A DNA stretch of 64,000 nucleotides from VXOI01 sp965261945 (GCA_965261945.1 CBDHEF010000002.1:2542001-2606000), one strand, 5' to 3'. Positions 24,554-33,828 are shown, counted from the stretch's first letter. Notes: a model not told the origin generated them from the sequence alone. Translations and numbers: made by a program.

Positions 24554-25483
24554 CTACTCCCGCGGCGGGGCGGGCGGGGCCGGGTTGACGATGCCCTGGG
24601 TCAGTACGCCGCGGGCGAGGGGGGCGAGCGTTTCCATGTCCCAGTGGCCCGACGGCTCGTAGATGGAGCGCTCCGGACGCGGCTGGGACATCAGCGACAC
24701 CGTGTCGCCATAGACCAGGAAGGTCTGGCCATTGACGTTGTAGGCATAGTCGCTGGCCAGGTAGCAGATGAACGGCGCGATATGCGTGGGGTCCAGCTCG
24801 GTCAGCGTGTCCTCGCCGGGAATAGCTGCAACGCCGCTGCGGGCCCGTATTTCGGCGGCGCTGTCGGGAATGTCGCCGATCATGCGGGTGTTGGCTCGGG
24901 GCGCGATGGCGTTGGCAGTTACGCCGTAGCGGCCCATGTCCTTGGCTACGACCTTGGTGAAGCCGGCGATGCCCGACTTGGCCGCTCCGTAGTTGGCCTG
25001 GCCGGAATTGCCAACCAGCCCCGACTCGGAGGTGAAGGTGATGATGCGCCCGGAACGCTGCTGGCGGAACAGGATGCAGGCGTGCTTCACCACAGTGAAG
25101 GTTCCCTTGAGGTGGACGGCTATCACGTCGTCCCATTCCTGTTCTGTCATGTTGAAGATCATGCGGTCGCGCAGGATGCCGGCGCAGGTTACCACGATGT
25201 CCAGCTTTCCGAAGTTGTCCACGGCGGTCTGGATGATTTTTTCGCCGCCCTCCATGGTGGTCACCGACTCCATGCAGGGTACGGCCTCGCCGCCGGCGGC
25301 ACGGATTTCGTCGGCCACCTGGGCGGCGACCGAGTGATCCTGGCCGCTGCCGTCCACGTTCACGCCGGGGTCAACGACGACCACCTTCGCGCCCTCCGCA
25401 GCCATTTCCAGGGCGACGCCGCGGCCGATACCGCGCCCTGAGCCAGTGATAATCGCCACCTTGTCCATCAGTGAATCAACCAA
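24554..25483 (-). CDS. Short-chain dehydrogenase/reductase
   Basis: A 309-residue SDR. It carries TGSGRGIGRG (cofactor), the Ser of FTSESGLVG and YGAAKSG (YxxxK). It aligns along its whole length with the SDR at 22584-23501, including the long C-terminal part ending in a YEPSGHWDMETLAP-like segment, so the two arose by duplication. A TTG at 25483 with AGGGG eight bases ahead is preferred; ATG 25468 is the alternative. It is read together with the MaoC genes upstream. Confidence 0.88.
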   Translation of the reverse strand: MVDSLMDKVAIITGSGRGIGRGVALEMAAEGAKVVVVDPGVNVDGSGQDHSVAAQVADEIRAAGGEAVPCMESVTTMEGGEKIIQTAVDNFGKLDIVVTCAGILRDRMIFNMTEQEWDDVIAVHLKGTFTVVKHACILFRQQRSGRIITFTSESGLVGNSGQANYGAAKSGIAGFTKVVAKDMGRYGVTANAIAPRANTRMIGDIPDSAAEIRARSGVAAIPGEDTLTELDPTHIAPFICYLASDYAYNVNGQTFLVYGDTVSLMSQPRPERSIYEPSGHWDMETLAPLARGVLTQGIVNPAPPAPPRE

Positions 25484-25553
25484 TTGTCATACCCCTGGGG
25501 ATTGAGAATTTTGAGCAACGCCAGACCGCAGCGGCCCGGCCTGACTTACGGGC

Positions 25554-25982
25554 CTAGCTCTTCGGTAGAGAAACGGTGGCGCGTCCCGGGGTGGTCCGCT
25601 GGCCCGCCTCGTTTTCCAGCCAGATTTCGCAGTCGACCAGGTACTCGCCGTTATCCTCGTACTTGTTGGTCACCAACCCGCGGGCGGTGATGGGGCGTCC
25701 CGGGATGTCCATGCCCCGGTACTGGCAGGACAGACGGCGCAGGTTGCCGTGCGGGCCCATCCAGTCGGTCACCAGCGAACCAAGAAAAGCGTTCTTGAGC
25801 GCGCCGTGAATGATGATGTCTTCCAGCCCCGTGCCCTGGGCGAAGTCCTTATCGTAGTGGATCTGGTAGTAGTCGCCGGAAGCTCCAGCGTACTTCACCA
25901 ACTGCTGGCTCGTGGGGTGGCGCGCCACCGGTCCGATCTCCCAGCCCTCGTTTAGTTCGTCCCACGTTATCTGTCCGGCCAT
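25554..25982 (-). CDS. MaoC-like hotdog-fold protein
   Basis: A 142-residue protein of the MaoC/hydratase 2 type. GDYYQIHYDKDFAQGTGLEDIIIHGALKNAFL contains the hydratase motif (D-x4-H and the downstream HG). With the FAS1-like hotdog protein at 26105 it probably forms a split hydratase, in which two single-hotdog subunits make one active site for an enoyl-CoA-type substrate. Both are upstream of two SDRs. Confidence 0.8.
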   Translation of the reverse strand: MAGQITWDELNEGWEIGPVARHPTSQQLVKYAGASGDYYQIHYDKDFAQGTGLEDIIIHGALKNAFLGSLVTDWMGPHGNLRRLSCQYRGMDIPGRPITARGLVTNKYEDNGEYLVDCEIWLENEAGQRTTPGRATVSLPKS

Positions 25983-26071
25983 GGTCAGACCTCCGGAATA
26001 TCAAGCGGATGTTTGCTTCGGCAAGCTCGGACGGCTCCACCAATAGCGGTGGGGCCGTCGCCCTCACCGTG

Positions 26072-26096
26072 ACGCCTTCCCGTAACGGGAAGGCGT
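26072..26096. terminator. Perfect 12-bp hairpin after the upstream MaoC gene
   Basis: ACGCCTTCCCGT (26072-26083), one A, then its exact complement (26085-26096), placed just after the stop of the 26105-26563 gene on the minus strand. Without a T-run it could be an RNA-processing hairpin rather than a full terminator. Confidence 0.4.
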
Positions 26097-26104
26097 AAAC
26101 AGAA

Positions 26105-26563
26105 TCAGTATCGGATGGACGTGCTGGTCTGGGTCGCCACAACCTGGTTGAACTGGTTGGTGTATGAGACGACGATGGTCGAGATTATCATCAGTCCAAT
26201 GCTTCCGTTACGCTCGCTGATGTCTTCGATGCGGGAAACGGCGGTGATGTGGTCTCCGGGGCGCACCGGCACGAAGTATTCCCACTCGCTGCCCCCATCC
26301 AGCAGCCGGTCAAAGGGCACGTCGAAGGGTAGTTCAGGACGGGCCGACAACGCCGAGCGGAGAAAGGTGGGCGGGGCAATAAGTCCGCCAAAGCGGGAAG
26401 CGCGGCCTGCCACCTCGTCGTTGTAAACAGGGTTTTCGTCCCCAATGGCCTCGGCGAACTTGATGATTGCGCCTTTCTCCACCTCAATGGTCTTGGGCTC
26501 GCTTTCCAGCCCGATGGCCGCGCGGCGCATTTCCTCGGTCAAAAACGAAGGCGCGGTAGACAC
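26105..26563 (-). CDS. FAS1-like dehydratase / MaoC N-terminal hotdog protein
   Basis: A 152-residue hotdog-fold protein. IKFAEAIGDENPVYNDEVAGRASRFGGLIAPPTFL is the MaoC dehydratase N-terminal pattern and FVPVRPGDHITAVSRIED the end strand. The frame runs to a TTG at 26584, but GTG 26563 has AAGGGGG six bases ahead and is the better start. It partners the MaoC-like protein at 25554-25982. Confidence 0.8.
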   Translation of the reverse strand: MSTAPSFLTEEMRRAAIGLESEPKTIEVEKGAIIKFAEAIGDENPVYNDEVAGRASRFGGLIAPPTFLRSALSARPELPFDVPFDRLLDGGSEWEYFVPVRPGDHITAVSRIEDISERNGSIGLMIISTIVVSYTNQFNQVVATQTSTSIRY

Positions 26564-26599
26564 GAAAGACCCCCTTGAACGCAATGGCTGAATGAGCTT

Positions 26600-26996
26600 G
26601 TCGAAAGGGTCTGTCCTGAAGCCTGACGAGAGGACTGCCCATCCCTTTTAACATTCTATTAACAATCTGCGAGTCTACCGGCGGGCGCAAAGAGTGTCAA
26701 GGTTTACATATTAAAACCGGCAATCATATTGCCGCCGAAATTGCTCTACTAACGGGCATTCCGCTAATCTTAATCCAGTGAATTATACCAGCGATACGAT
26801 GCGTTTTAAGCAGAGAGTGACGAATCGGCTTCGAGGCCAATCACCCTGCCCGAGGCTCCTCCAAGGCCCCGGCGCGGCGCTACTGCATCGGTCCGGGCCG
26901 GCGGCAATGGCACAATGCCGTTTACCGGGTGTTATGATGTATTCGCTTATCCAAAGCAAAACGCCGTATCCCGCTTCGTCTCAGCGGAGGTCTGAT
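26600..26996. other. Intergenic stretch between the MaoC group and Uma2
   Basis: Apart from the promoter at 26672-26700, this 400-bp region has no supported gene. Around 26595-26635 is a worn copy of a GAGCTTGTCGAA / TCCTGAAGCCT-type intergenic repeat. The sequence is AT-richer to about 26830. No tRNA or riboswitch was recognised. Confidence 0.4.
26672..26700 (-). promoter_or_regulatory. Promoter of the MaoC/SDR gene group
   Basis: Minus-strand TTGACA (consensus -35) and TAGACT (-10) are separated by 17 bases. Transcription would begin about 100 bases before the GTG start at 26563. Confidence 0.65.
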
Positions 26997-27737
26997 ATGA
27001 CCACTCCCAAGCCCGTCTCCGCCCCGGCCCCAAGCGCACCGGAAATCGTCCGGTTTCCTGATGCGCGGCCCTGCGATATGGATATGACCACCTACTACTA
27101 CGTTAATTTCCCGGCCTACCCGTCGGCTCTGGCCGACCATTTGGGGAACCTGGACACCACCGTGATCATCAGCGAGATAGCGGCTGGCCTGCGGGCCACC
27201 GAGAGCTACGAGGGCATACTGTTCCCCGACCTGCTCATCGCCCTCGACGCTGACCCGGCCGCCGCCCAGTCCCGCAACGGCTATCTGGTCCCCGAGCAGG
27301 GCAAGCCCCCAGACTTTGTTCTGGAAGTGGCTTCCGAGACCACGTCCAGGCGCGACGAAGGATACAAGCGGAATGCCTACGCCAACATGGGAGTCCGCGA
27401 ATACTGGCGGTTCGACCACACCGGCACCTTCTACCAAACGCCGCTGGCCGGAGACGCGCTGGTGGGCGAGCAGTACCAGCCCATCGCCATTCACCGGACG
27501 GAGGAAGGGCATTACCGGGGCCACAGCGACGCGCTGAACCTTGATCTGTGCTGGGAAGAAGGCCAACTCCGCTACTGGGACCCGGTGGGGCAGCGCTACC
27601 TCACCACGGGCCTGGAGGAACGCGCCGCCCGCCGCGAGGCGGAAGCAGCACGCGCCGAGGCGGAAGCCGCCCGCAACGCCGCCGAAGCCCGTGTCCGTGA
27701 GTTGGAAGAAGAACTTCGCCGGCTCGCCGACGCCTAG
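26997..27737 (+). CDS. Uma2-family (DUF820) endonuclease-like protein
   Basis: A 246-residue PD-(D/E)XK-fold protein. It has FPDLLIALD, then PDFVLEVASETT as the nuclease core, followed by YANMGVREYWRFD. The usual ExK appears as EVA, as in many Uma2 proteins. A charged Ala/Glu-rich coiled coil (RREAEAARAEAEAARNAAEA) ends the protein. Start ATG 26997 has GGAGG six bases ahead; the longer frame to 26778 is not supported. Uma2 proteins are abundant in Chloroflexota and cyanobacteria, with unknown substrate. Confidence 0.85.
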   Translation: MTTPKPVSAPAPSAPEIVRFPDARPCDMDMTTYYYVNFPAYPSALADHLGNLDTTVIISEIAAGLRATESYEGILFPDLLIALDADPAAAQSRNGYLVPEQGKPPDFVLEVASETTSRRDEGYKRNAYANMGVREYWRFDHTGTFYQTPLAGDALVGEQYQPIAIHRTEEGHYRGHSDALNLDLCWEEGQLRYWDPVGQRYLTTGLEERAARREAEAARAEAEAARNAAEARVRELEEELRRLADA

Positions 27738-27745
27738 CCGCTCCC

Positions 27746-28264
27746 CTACTGGCCCAGCCCGCGCTGCATCCCGCGCAGGTATCCCGCCTGCCCGCCGTGC
27801 TGGTTGACCTCCCAGACCAGCAAACGGAACATCGTCGCCAGCGTGATCTCGTTGCCTTGGCGGTTGGTCATCGTGGCCGTGGTCAGCGAAGCGTCGTCAT
27901 GTTCCGCGAGGAAGCCCAGCAGGTTGTCGCGGGCGGCGGCGGCGTACTCCACCAACAGTGACTTGCCGGGGCAGCGCCAGTTGGCCAGGTCTTCGGCGGT
28001 GTAGCCGAAACCCACGTCCATCGGCTCCGGCTTCATGCCCAGCCGCTCCGCCCATTCCCGCTCGTAGAGCTGCGGCTGCTGGCGGGCCAGCGACTGCACC
28101 CACATATCCAGCGCCCGCCCGTAGTGCCAGACGATGAAGCCGATGGAGTGGCACTGGTCGTTGGGGCGGTACTCGATTTCCTCCTGAGCCAGCCCGTCCA
28201 GGTAACGCTCCAGCCACTCCCAGTTAACCTCGAAAGACTCCCGGATGAATTCCTGCAACGCCAT
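27746..28264 (-). CDS. DinB-family metal-binding protein
   Basis: A 172-residue four-helix protein. The three putative metal-binding His are seen around CHSIGFIVWHYGRALDMW and EVNQHGGQAGYLRGM. DinB-like proteins include thiol-dependent S-transferases; the substrate here is unknown. GAGGTG precedes ATG 28264. It converges on the Uma2 gene with 8 bp between the stops. Confidence 0.82.
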   Translation of the reverse strand: MALQEFIRESFEVNWEWLERYLDGLAQEEIEYRPNDQCHSIGFIVWHYGRALDMWVQSLARQQPQLYEREWAERLGMKPEPMDVGFGYTAEDLANWRCPGKSLLVEYAAAARDNLLGFLAEHDDASLTTATMTNRQGNEITLATMFRLLVWEVNQHGGQAGYLRGMQRGLGQ

Positions 28265-28456
28265 TGTCTGCACCTCGAAGCTAGACTTGGAAGCTAGACT
28301 TGCTGCCGGTATTCTACCGTAGGGAGAGCCAGAGTATCGCAACGAAACGCAATAATTACGCCTTATGTCTAGCTCGACCAGGTTGAAATCGAACTAAAAT
28401 CGAAGGCGTCCAGTGTGCTAAAATCGGGGCGGAAATTCGGTTGCCGGAGGAGTGCT

Positions 28457-29407
28457 TTGGAGTTCGGTTTCTATCTTCCCAACAGCGGCGAGGGAGCGCA
28501 GCCCGACGCCCTCGCCAGCATCGCGCAGCTGGGCGACCGGCTGGGCTTCTACTGCATGGTCGCGCCCGACCACATCCTGATGCCTCGCGAGGTCAGTTCG
28601 GTCTACCCGTACAGCGTCACCGGCAGCATCCTGGCCGGGGGCAACTCCGGGGCCGGCGAGTGGCCGGAGCAGATTACGACGCTGGCCTTTCTTGCCGGAG
28701 TGACGGAGCGCATCCGGCTGGTCACCAGCGTGATGATCGTTCCCTATCGCAACCCCCTGCTCTGCGCCAAGATGCTGGCCACGCTGGATATGCTGTCCAA
28801 GGGCCGCCTCATCGTCGGCGCGGGCGTGGGCTGGATGGAAGAGGAATTCGAGTTGCTTGACGCGCCGCCCTTCGCCGAGCGGGGCGCGGTGACCGATGAA
28901 TACCTGCAAGCCTTCGTTGAGCTGTGGACTGCCGACAACCCCAGCTTTGACGGCAAGCACGTTCAGTTCTCCGACATCATCTTCCAGCCGAAACCGGCGC
29001 AAACGCCGCATCCGCCCATCTGGATCGGCGGGCAGAGCAGGGCCGCCCTGCGCCGCGCCGCGCGCCTGGGCAACGCCTGGCATCCTGTCGGGGCCATCCC
29101 CGCCGCGCCGCTGGAGCCGGAGGAGCTGGCGGAGAACCTGGTCTACCTGCACCGCCACGCCGAGCGCGCCGGCCGCGACCCGTCGGAAATCCAGGTCTCC
29201 ATGAAGGCGCCACTCTATGACGCCTCCAGTGATTCGGGCGGTAGCCGACGCCGCTTCTCCGGCCAGCCCGACGCGGTGTTGCAAGACATTCACGCCTACG
29301 CCGAAGTTGGCGTCACTCACCTGATATTCGACTTTCGCAGTGCCCGCCACTCGGAGACGGAGGAGCGAATGTCCCGCTTCTCAGAAGAGGTGATGGCGGC
29401 GGGATAA
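28457..29407 (+). CDS. LLM-class F420-type oxidoreductase
   Basis: A 316-residue luciferase-like protein. It has LEFGFYLPNSGEGA at the start, GRLIVGAGVGWMEEEFELLDAP, and PHPPIWIGGQSRAALRRAARLG. This pattern fits the TIGR03619-like F420-dependent branch. The TTG at 28457 follows GGAGG by six bases and gives the family N-terminus; the longer frame to 28415 adds unrelated residues. It heads a plus-strand run with a carboxymuconolactone decarboxylase and a hydrolase. Confidence 0.85.
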   Translation: MEFGFYLPNSGEGAQPDALASIAQLGDRLGFYCMVAPDHILMPREVSSVYPYSVTGSILAGGNSGAGEWPEQITTLAFLAGVTERIRLVTSVMIVPYRNPLLCAKMLATLDMLSKGRLIVGAGVGWMEEEFELLDAPPFAERGAVTDEYLQAFVELWTADNPSFDGKHVQFSDIIFQPKPAQTPHPPIWIGGQSRAALRRAARLGNAWHPVGAIPAAPLEPEELAENLVYLHRHAERAGRDPSEIQVSMKAPLYDASSDSGGSRRRFSGQPDAVLQDIHAYAEVGVTHLIFDFRSARHSETEERMSRFSEEVMAAG

Positions 29408-29513
29408 CCGGACTATTAAAATTTGGAAATTCCTCCTCCCTGCATGAAGGGGTCCCTGCATGAAGGGGGCGGGAACAACCAACAGCCACTTGGGGACAAC
29501 GGAGGAAAAGAAG

Positions 29514-30326
29514 TTGGAGACTTTGGAAGACCGCTTTAATCGTGGCCAAGAGATGCGCAGGCGGATGGCCGGGGGCAACCAGAGCCACTACGCCCTTCCC
29601 GGGATAGACCAACTCGCGCCGGACTTGAAGCGCATCGTTGACGAGGCCCTCTGGGGCTCCGTCTGGACCAGGCCGGGGCTGGACACCGAGCGCCGCTGTA
29701 TGTGCACCGTGGCCGCCCTCACCGCCCTGGGCCAGATGCCCCTGCTGCGCCGCAACATAGAGCGCGCCCTGAACCTGGGGGTGAATCCCGACCAGGTAGT
29801 TGAGGTCATAATTCAGATGACCTTCCTGGTCGGCATTCCATCGGTGGAATCCGCCATGAAGCTGACCAAGGACATCTTCGAGGAGCAGGGCATCGAATAC
29901 ACCCCCACCTATGCTTACGACACCCATCGCACGGTGGAGGAACTGCACCAGAACGGGCTACGCATCTACGACGAGCAGATAGGCGAACCGCCCCTCTACC
30001 CCGTCGACGACCCCAATTCACTGGAAATGGAAGCCCAGAAATTCATTGAAGAGTACCACTGGGGCGCCATCCACGCCCGTCCGGGCCTCGACCCCAAGAG
30101 CCGGGCGCTGTGCAGCCTTTCGGCCATGACGGTGCTGGGCCAGTACGACCGCCAGATACGGCGGCTGATCGAGGGAGCGCTGTACGTGGGAGCGACGCCC
30201 CAGGAAATAATGGAAGTTTTCTTCCAACTGATCTTCTACGGCAGCTACACCAATTCCCGCACGGCGATGCGAGTGGCCCGCTCGGTGTTCACAGAAAAGG
30301 GAATGGCGGCCGCCGAACACAACTAG
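29514..30326 (+). CDS. Carboxymuconolactone decarboxylase-family protein, two-domain
   Basis: A 270-residue protein with two CMD helical domains: RPGLDTERRCMCTVAALTALGQ with GVNPDQVVEVIIQMTFLVG (about 55-130), and RPGLDPKSRALCSLSAMTVLGQ with GATPQEIMEVFFQLIFYGS (about 185-260). CMD proteins include gamma-lactone decarboxylases and AhpD-like peroxidases; the CxxC of AhpD is missing here. TTG 29514 with GGAGG eight bases ahead is preferred over ATG 29460, which lies in a 16-bp tandem repeat. Confidence 0.82.
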   Translation: METLEDRFNRGQEMRRRMAGGNQSHYALPGIDQLAPDLKRIVDEALWGSVWTRPGLDTERRCMCTVAALTALGQMPLLRRNIERALNLGVNPDQVVEVIIQMTFLVGIPSVESAMKLTKDIFEEQGIEYTPTYAYDTHRTVEELHQNGLRIYDEQIGEPPLYPVDDPNSLEMEAQKFIEEYHWGAIHARPGLDPKSRALCSLSAMTVLGQYDRQIRRLIEGALYVGATPQEIMEVFFQLIFYGSYTNSRTAMRVARSVFTEKGMAAAEHN

Positions 30327-30395
30327 CCGCAGAGGGTATCCACCCCCACCCTGACCCTGCCCCGGAAGGGGAGGGAATTGACGGCCGGAGGCAGC

Positions 30396-31184
30396 ATGAA
30401 ACTCCGCTTGGACGACGGAACGGAACTGTTCTATACCGTTGACGACTTCACTGACCCGTGGACTGAGCCGGAAACGGCGCTGATGCACCACGGCATGGCC
30501 AAGAACCACCGAATGTGGTTCGGATGGGTGCCCACCATCGCCCGGCACTACCGGGTCATCCGCTTCGATATGCGGGGAATGGGGCAGTCGGACGTATCGG
30601 AGCCGGGCTACCCCTGGTCGCTGGACAACTTCACCAACGACCTGGAACAGGTCGCCGACAAACTGGAACTGGAGCGGTTTCACCTCATCGGCGAAACGGT
30701 GGGCGGGTCCATTTCGATGAACTACTCCACCCGCCACCAGGAGCGGCTGATGTCGCTGACCGTTTGCACTTCGCCCACCAGCTTCGACTCCCACCACCAG
30801 GAGAGCGCCAGCCTCATCGAGCGCGAGGGCATCGAAGCCTGGGTGGACGACTCCATCGGCCGGCGGCTGGACCCAGACCTGGCGCCGCCGGAATACATCC
30901 GCTGGTACGCCGACCAGATGAAAGCGACTCCGGCCCACGTGGTGCAGGGTTTCCAGGCCAACGCCGGGGGAGACCTCGGCCCGGCGCTGAGGAACGTGCA
31001 GACACCGGTGCTGGTGCTGGCGGCGGCCAGCCTGCGCGAGGAGGTGCTTGGCGACTTTCGGGGGGCTGCCGACCTGTTCCCCAACGGCAAGCGGGTGGTG
31101 TTCCCCGGCATCACCGGCTTCGTGCAGCACATCCTGCCCACCGCCTGCGCCCGGGTCTGGCTGGACTGGGTGCGGTCGCTCTAG
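30396..31184 (+). CDS. Alpha/beta-hydrolase-fold protein with altered active site
   Basis: A 262-residue alpha/beta-hydrolase homologue. HHGMAKNHRMWFGW (oxyanion region) and FDMRGMGQSD are typical. The nucleophile elbow, normally GxSxG, reads GETVGG, replacing Ser with Thr. The usual acid region (VLVLAAASLREE) has no clear Asp, and the catalytic His position is shifted (GFVQHILP). It may be inactive as a hydrolase or use different chemistry. GGAGG lies four bases before ATG 30396. Confidence 0.78.
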   Translation: MKLRLDDGTELFYTVDDFTDPWTEPETALMHHGMAKNHRMWFGWVPTIARHYRVIRFDMRGMGQSDVSEPGYPWSLDNFTNDLEQVADKLELERFHLIGETVGGSISMNYSTRHQERLMSLTVCTSPTSFDSHHQESASLIEREGIEAWVDDSIGRRLDPDLAPPEYIRWYADQMKATPAHVVQGFQANAGGDLGPALRNVQTPVLVLAAASLREEVLGDFRGAADLFPNGKRVVFPGITGFVQHILPTACARVWLDWVRSL

Positions 31185-31232
31185 CTCGTGGTTTTCCCGG
31201 GCCGCCGGGGGCGCCGTTCCCGTCGCGGCCGG

Positions 31233-31850
31233 ATGGCTGCGGTATTGCTGGCTGGGATGTTGTTGCGGCGGCGCCAGCGGCCCCTCGACTACAACCTGAT
31301 ATTCCTGCGCCTGCTGTCGGGAGTGGACCCGGAAACCGGCGAAAAATGGGTCTGGCGCGACCCGGGATTCGCCAGCTACCCGTGGGCTTTCGCATTCCAA
31401 GCGGTGTTGGCCACCTTGGTCATGCTGGTCATCCTGACCTTCGTGCATTCCCTGTCTTCCGCGGCCATCGCCGCCGGCCTGGCGTCCAGTGTCGTGGGCA
31501 TCTTCATCGGTCCCAATAACCGCACTGCGCGGGTCAGGTCGGTAGTGGGCGGGCACGGGGTGGCGCTCCTGCTGGGTTCGGCTTTCGCGGCCATCCTGTT
31601 CTTCGGGCCGGCGGAAACATTCCTGACGGACATGGAATACCTTAGGAATCTCGGGTATGCCCTTGCCGTCGGCTTGGCCATGCTGCTGATGGCCATCACC
31701 AACACCGAGCATCCGCCGGCCGCCGGCACCGCTCTGGGGATGGCCAGCAGGGAGTTCGACATCCTGATCTTCTTCAGCCTCATCGGAGCGGTGACCCTGC
31801 TTGCGGTGATGAAGCTGGCGATACGCCCATATCTTCGGGACTTGACGTGA
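31233..31850 (+). CDS. HPP-family membrane protein
   Basis: A 205-residue protein with about five membrane helices and the family signature TNTEHPPAAGTALG. HPP proteins are integral membrane proteins, and some cyanobacterial members take part in nitrite transport; no such role is shown here. The preceding cytosolic segment (RRRQRPLDYNLIFLRLLSGV) is typical of Chloroflexota members. The start is uncertain: ATG 31233 lacks a good ribosome site and GTG 31188 is the alternative. Confidence 0.78.
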   Translation: MAAVLLAGMLLRRRQRPLDYNLIFLRLLSGVDPETGEKWVWRDPGFASYPWAFAFQAVLATLVMLVILTFVHSLSSAAIAAGLASSVVGIFIGPNNRTARVRSVVGGHGVALLLGSAFAAILFFGPAETFLTDMEYLRNLGYALAVGLAMLLMAITNTEHPPAAGTALGMASREFDILIFFSLIGAVTLLAVMKLAIRPYLRDLT

Positions 31851-31871
31851 TAAGAGGCGGAATGGGGATAG

Positions 31872-32133
31872 ATGCCGCTGGTATTTGCCACTACATCGTT
31901 CTGGATTGCCAGGAATTTCCCCGGCTACCAGTAGCGCGAAGCGGCGGCCAGGGACGGGCAGCGATTCCTTCACCAACGGCTTCGAGCTGTTCCGCAACCG
32001 CATGGACAAGGGCTACAGCCTCGTGGACTGCATTTCCATGAATACCATGTACGACTACGGCATCACCCAGGCATTGACCAGCAACCGCCATTTCGAGCAG
32101 GAAGGCCGTTTCGTGGCCTTGATGCGCCGGTAG
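31872..32133 (+). pseudogene. PIN-domain (VapC-like) toxin remnant
   Basis: The start MPLVFATTSFWIARNFPGY, then REAAARD after a TAG, matches the first helix of PIN toxins (usually VDTSFWIA...DQYHEAA), with the catalytic Asp replaced by Thr. The C-terminal PIN end (FRNRMDKGYSLVDCISMNTM...GITQALTSNRHFEQEG) continues in another frame. The middle of the domain is deleted. No antitoxin gene is seen beside it. Confidence 0.72.
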
Positions 32134-32177
32134 CGCCAAATCACCTTCAGCAAATCATCTTCCAGGAGCCGAACACC

Positions 32178-33602
32178 ATGCCCGAAGCCCTCGCCCGCAC
32201 TTACGCCCGGTTCGTGGCCGGACTGGACTACTCGCAACTGCCTGCGGCGGCGGTGGACAAGCTGAAGGCGTCGCTGCTGCACGCCACCTTTGTTTCGCTG
32301 GTCGGGGCGCAGACGGCCCACGGCAAGGCCGCCGTCGAGCTGGTGAAAGAGGAGGAGGCCAGCCCCAGCGGCGCGACGGTGCTGGCCGACGGCGCCCGGG
32401 CCACCCGCAGCGGCGCGGCCTTCGCCAACAGCAAGCTGATGCACGCCACCAACCAGACCGACTCCTACCGGATGCTGATTCATCCGGGACCCTGCATCAT
32501 CCCGGCGGCCCTGGCGACTGCGGAGCTTACTGGGGTCAACGGCCAGCAGTTGCTCACGGCCATGGCGGCGGGCTACGAGGTGGAGGCCCGCATCGCCGGG
32601 GACTTCATCCCCGCAACCCAGGCGCGAGGCTTCCGGTGCAGCCCGGTCTACGGCGCCCTGGGCGCGGCGATGACCACCGCCAAGCTGCTGGGGCTGAACG
32701 AGGACCAGGTAGTCACGGCGCTGGCCCTGGCCTGCACCTTCGCCGGGGGCACCACCGAGGGGCCGCGCGTGAGCGGGCGCGAGATGCTGTATCACGAGCC
32801 CAACGCCACCCGCAGCGGCATCATGGCCGCGCTGCTGGCCCGCGAAAACCTGCGCGGCTCGGAAACCTGCCTGGAGGGCGACGCGGGCTTCTACAACGCC
32901 TTCGTCGGCAACAACCGGGGCGAGCTGTCCTACACCTTCCCGTCCAACCCGCCGGGAGACTGCGGCCCCGGCTCCACCGACCTGGCCGCAACCGTGGAGG
33001 GCCTGGGCCACCGCTGGGAACTGATGCACGTCACGCCCAAGATATACCCCACGGCGGGCTATAACTGCCCGGTCATCGAGCTGACCACCCGGATGCGCGC
33101 CGCCCACGACATCGCGCCCGAGGAGGTGGAACACATAGCCGTCGAAATGAACTGGCTGGAAACCACCTATCCGTCGCCCGCCTTTCCCAACACCGACCGG
33201 CGGATGCCCGGCGTGGGCAGCACCCACTACTTCGCCGCCTATACCTGGACGCACGGCAGCTACCCGCCCCTGCGCCAGCGCCTCGACCCCGGCATCGACT
33301 CCGCCGACTTCGACCGTCGGGTGATGGAGTTGCAGGAGCGCGTCGAGGTGGTCGGGCAGCGCACCCGCGGCTCCTTCGCCCCGCGCATCACCGTCCGCAC
33401 CCGCTCCGGCGGCGAGTACAGCGACGAATTCACCGGCAACGAGCTGAAGTGGAACTTCGCCACCGAGACCGCCCGCATAGGCGAGCTATTCCCTCAGATG
33501 GACTGGCCTGCCGCCAAGCTGGACGGCCTGGTGGCCGCCGTCTCCGGCATCGAGAATGCTCCCGGCGTGGCCGGGCTGGTAGCCTGCTGCGTACCGGGGT
33601 AA
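32178..33602 (+). CDS. MmgE/PrpD-family protein
   Basis: A 474-residue protein of the 2-methylcitrate dehydratase / cis-aconitate decarboxylase superfamily. GARATRSGAAFANSKLMHATNQTD is the conserved active-site helix region and AGYEVEARIAGDF and YGALGAAMTTAKLLGL follow. Substrates vary widely (2-methylcitrate, aconitate, iminodisuccinate), so no reaction is assigned. AGGAG lies nine bases before the ATG. Confidence 0.88.
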   Translation: MPEALARTYARFVAGLDYSQLPAAAVDKLKASLLHATFVSLVGAQTAHGKAAVELVKEEEASPSGATVLADGARATRSGAAFANSKLMHATNQTDSYRMLIHPGPCIIPAALATAELTGVNGQQLLTAMAAGYEVEARIAGDFIPATQARGFRCSPVYGALGAAMTTAKLLGLNEDQVVTALALACTFAGGTTEGPRVSGREMLYHEPNATRSGIMAALLARENLRGSETCLEGDAGFYNAFVGNNRGELSYTFPSNPPGDCGPGSTDLAATVEGLGHRWELMHVTPKIYPTAGYNCPVIELTTRMRAAHDIAPEEVEHIAVEMNWLETTYPSPAFPNTDRRMPGVGSTHYFAAYTWTHGSYPPLRQRLDPGIDSADFDRRVMELQERVEVVGQRTRGSFAPRITVRTRSGGEYSDEFTGNELKWNFATETARIGELFPQMDWPAAKLDGLVAAVSGIENAPGVAGLVACCVPG

Positions 33603-33828
33603 GGGCGATTTGGGAATCTCCTGACATCCGGCCGTAGACAAACGCAAACTTACCACTTACCTTTGCTCCGTCAAATGGAACATCAAATCGGCAGGACAAA
33701 TGCAGATGTTGAACCCCCATCGGCGCCGGGTGAAACTCCACAAGAACGAAGGCTTGCGAGGCTTTGTCGAGCAGCACCCTGACGGCGAAAGCTGCCACCG
33801 CGATAAAGCTGCCGCCAGCGAGGAACTG

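Noticed and set aside
30018..32009. 663-codon minus-strand open frame opposite the hydrolase and HPP genes
   Set aside because: It spans several plus-strand genes with good starts and family motifs; its own sequence is low-complexity and without a ribosome site.
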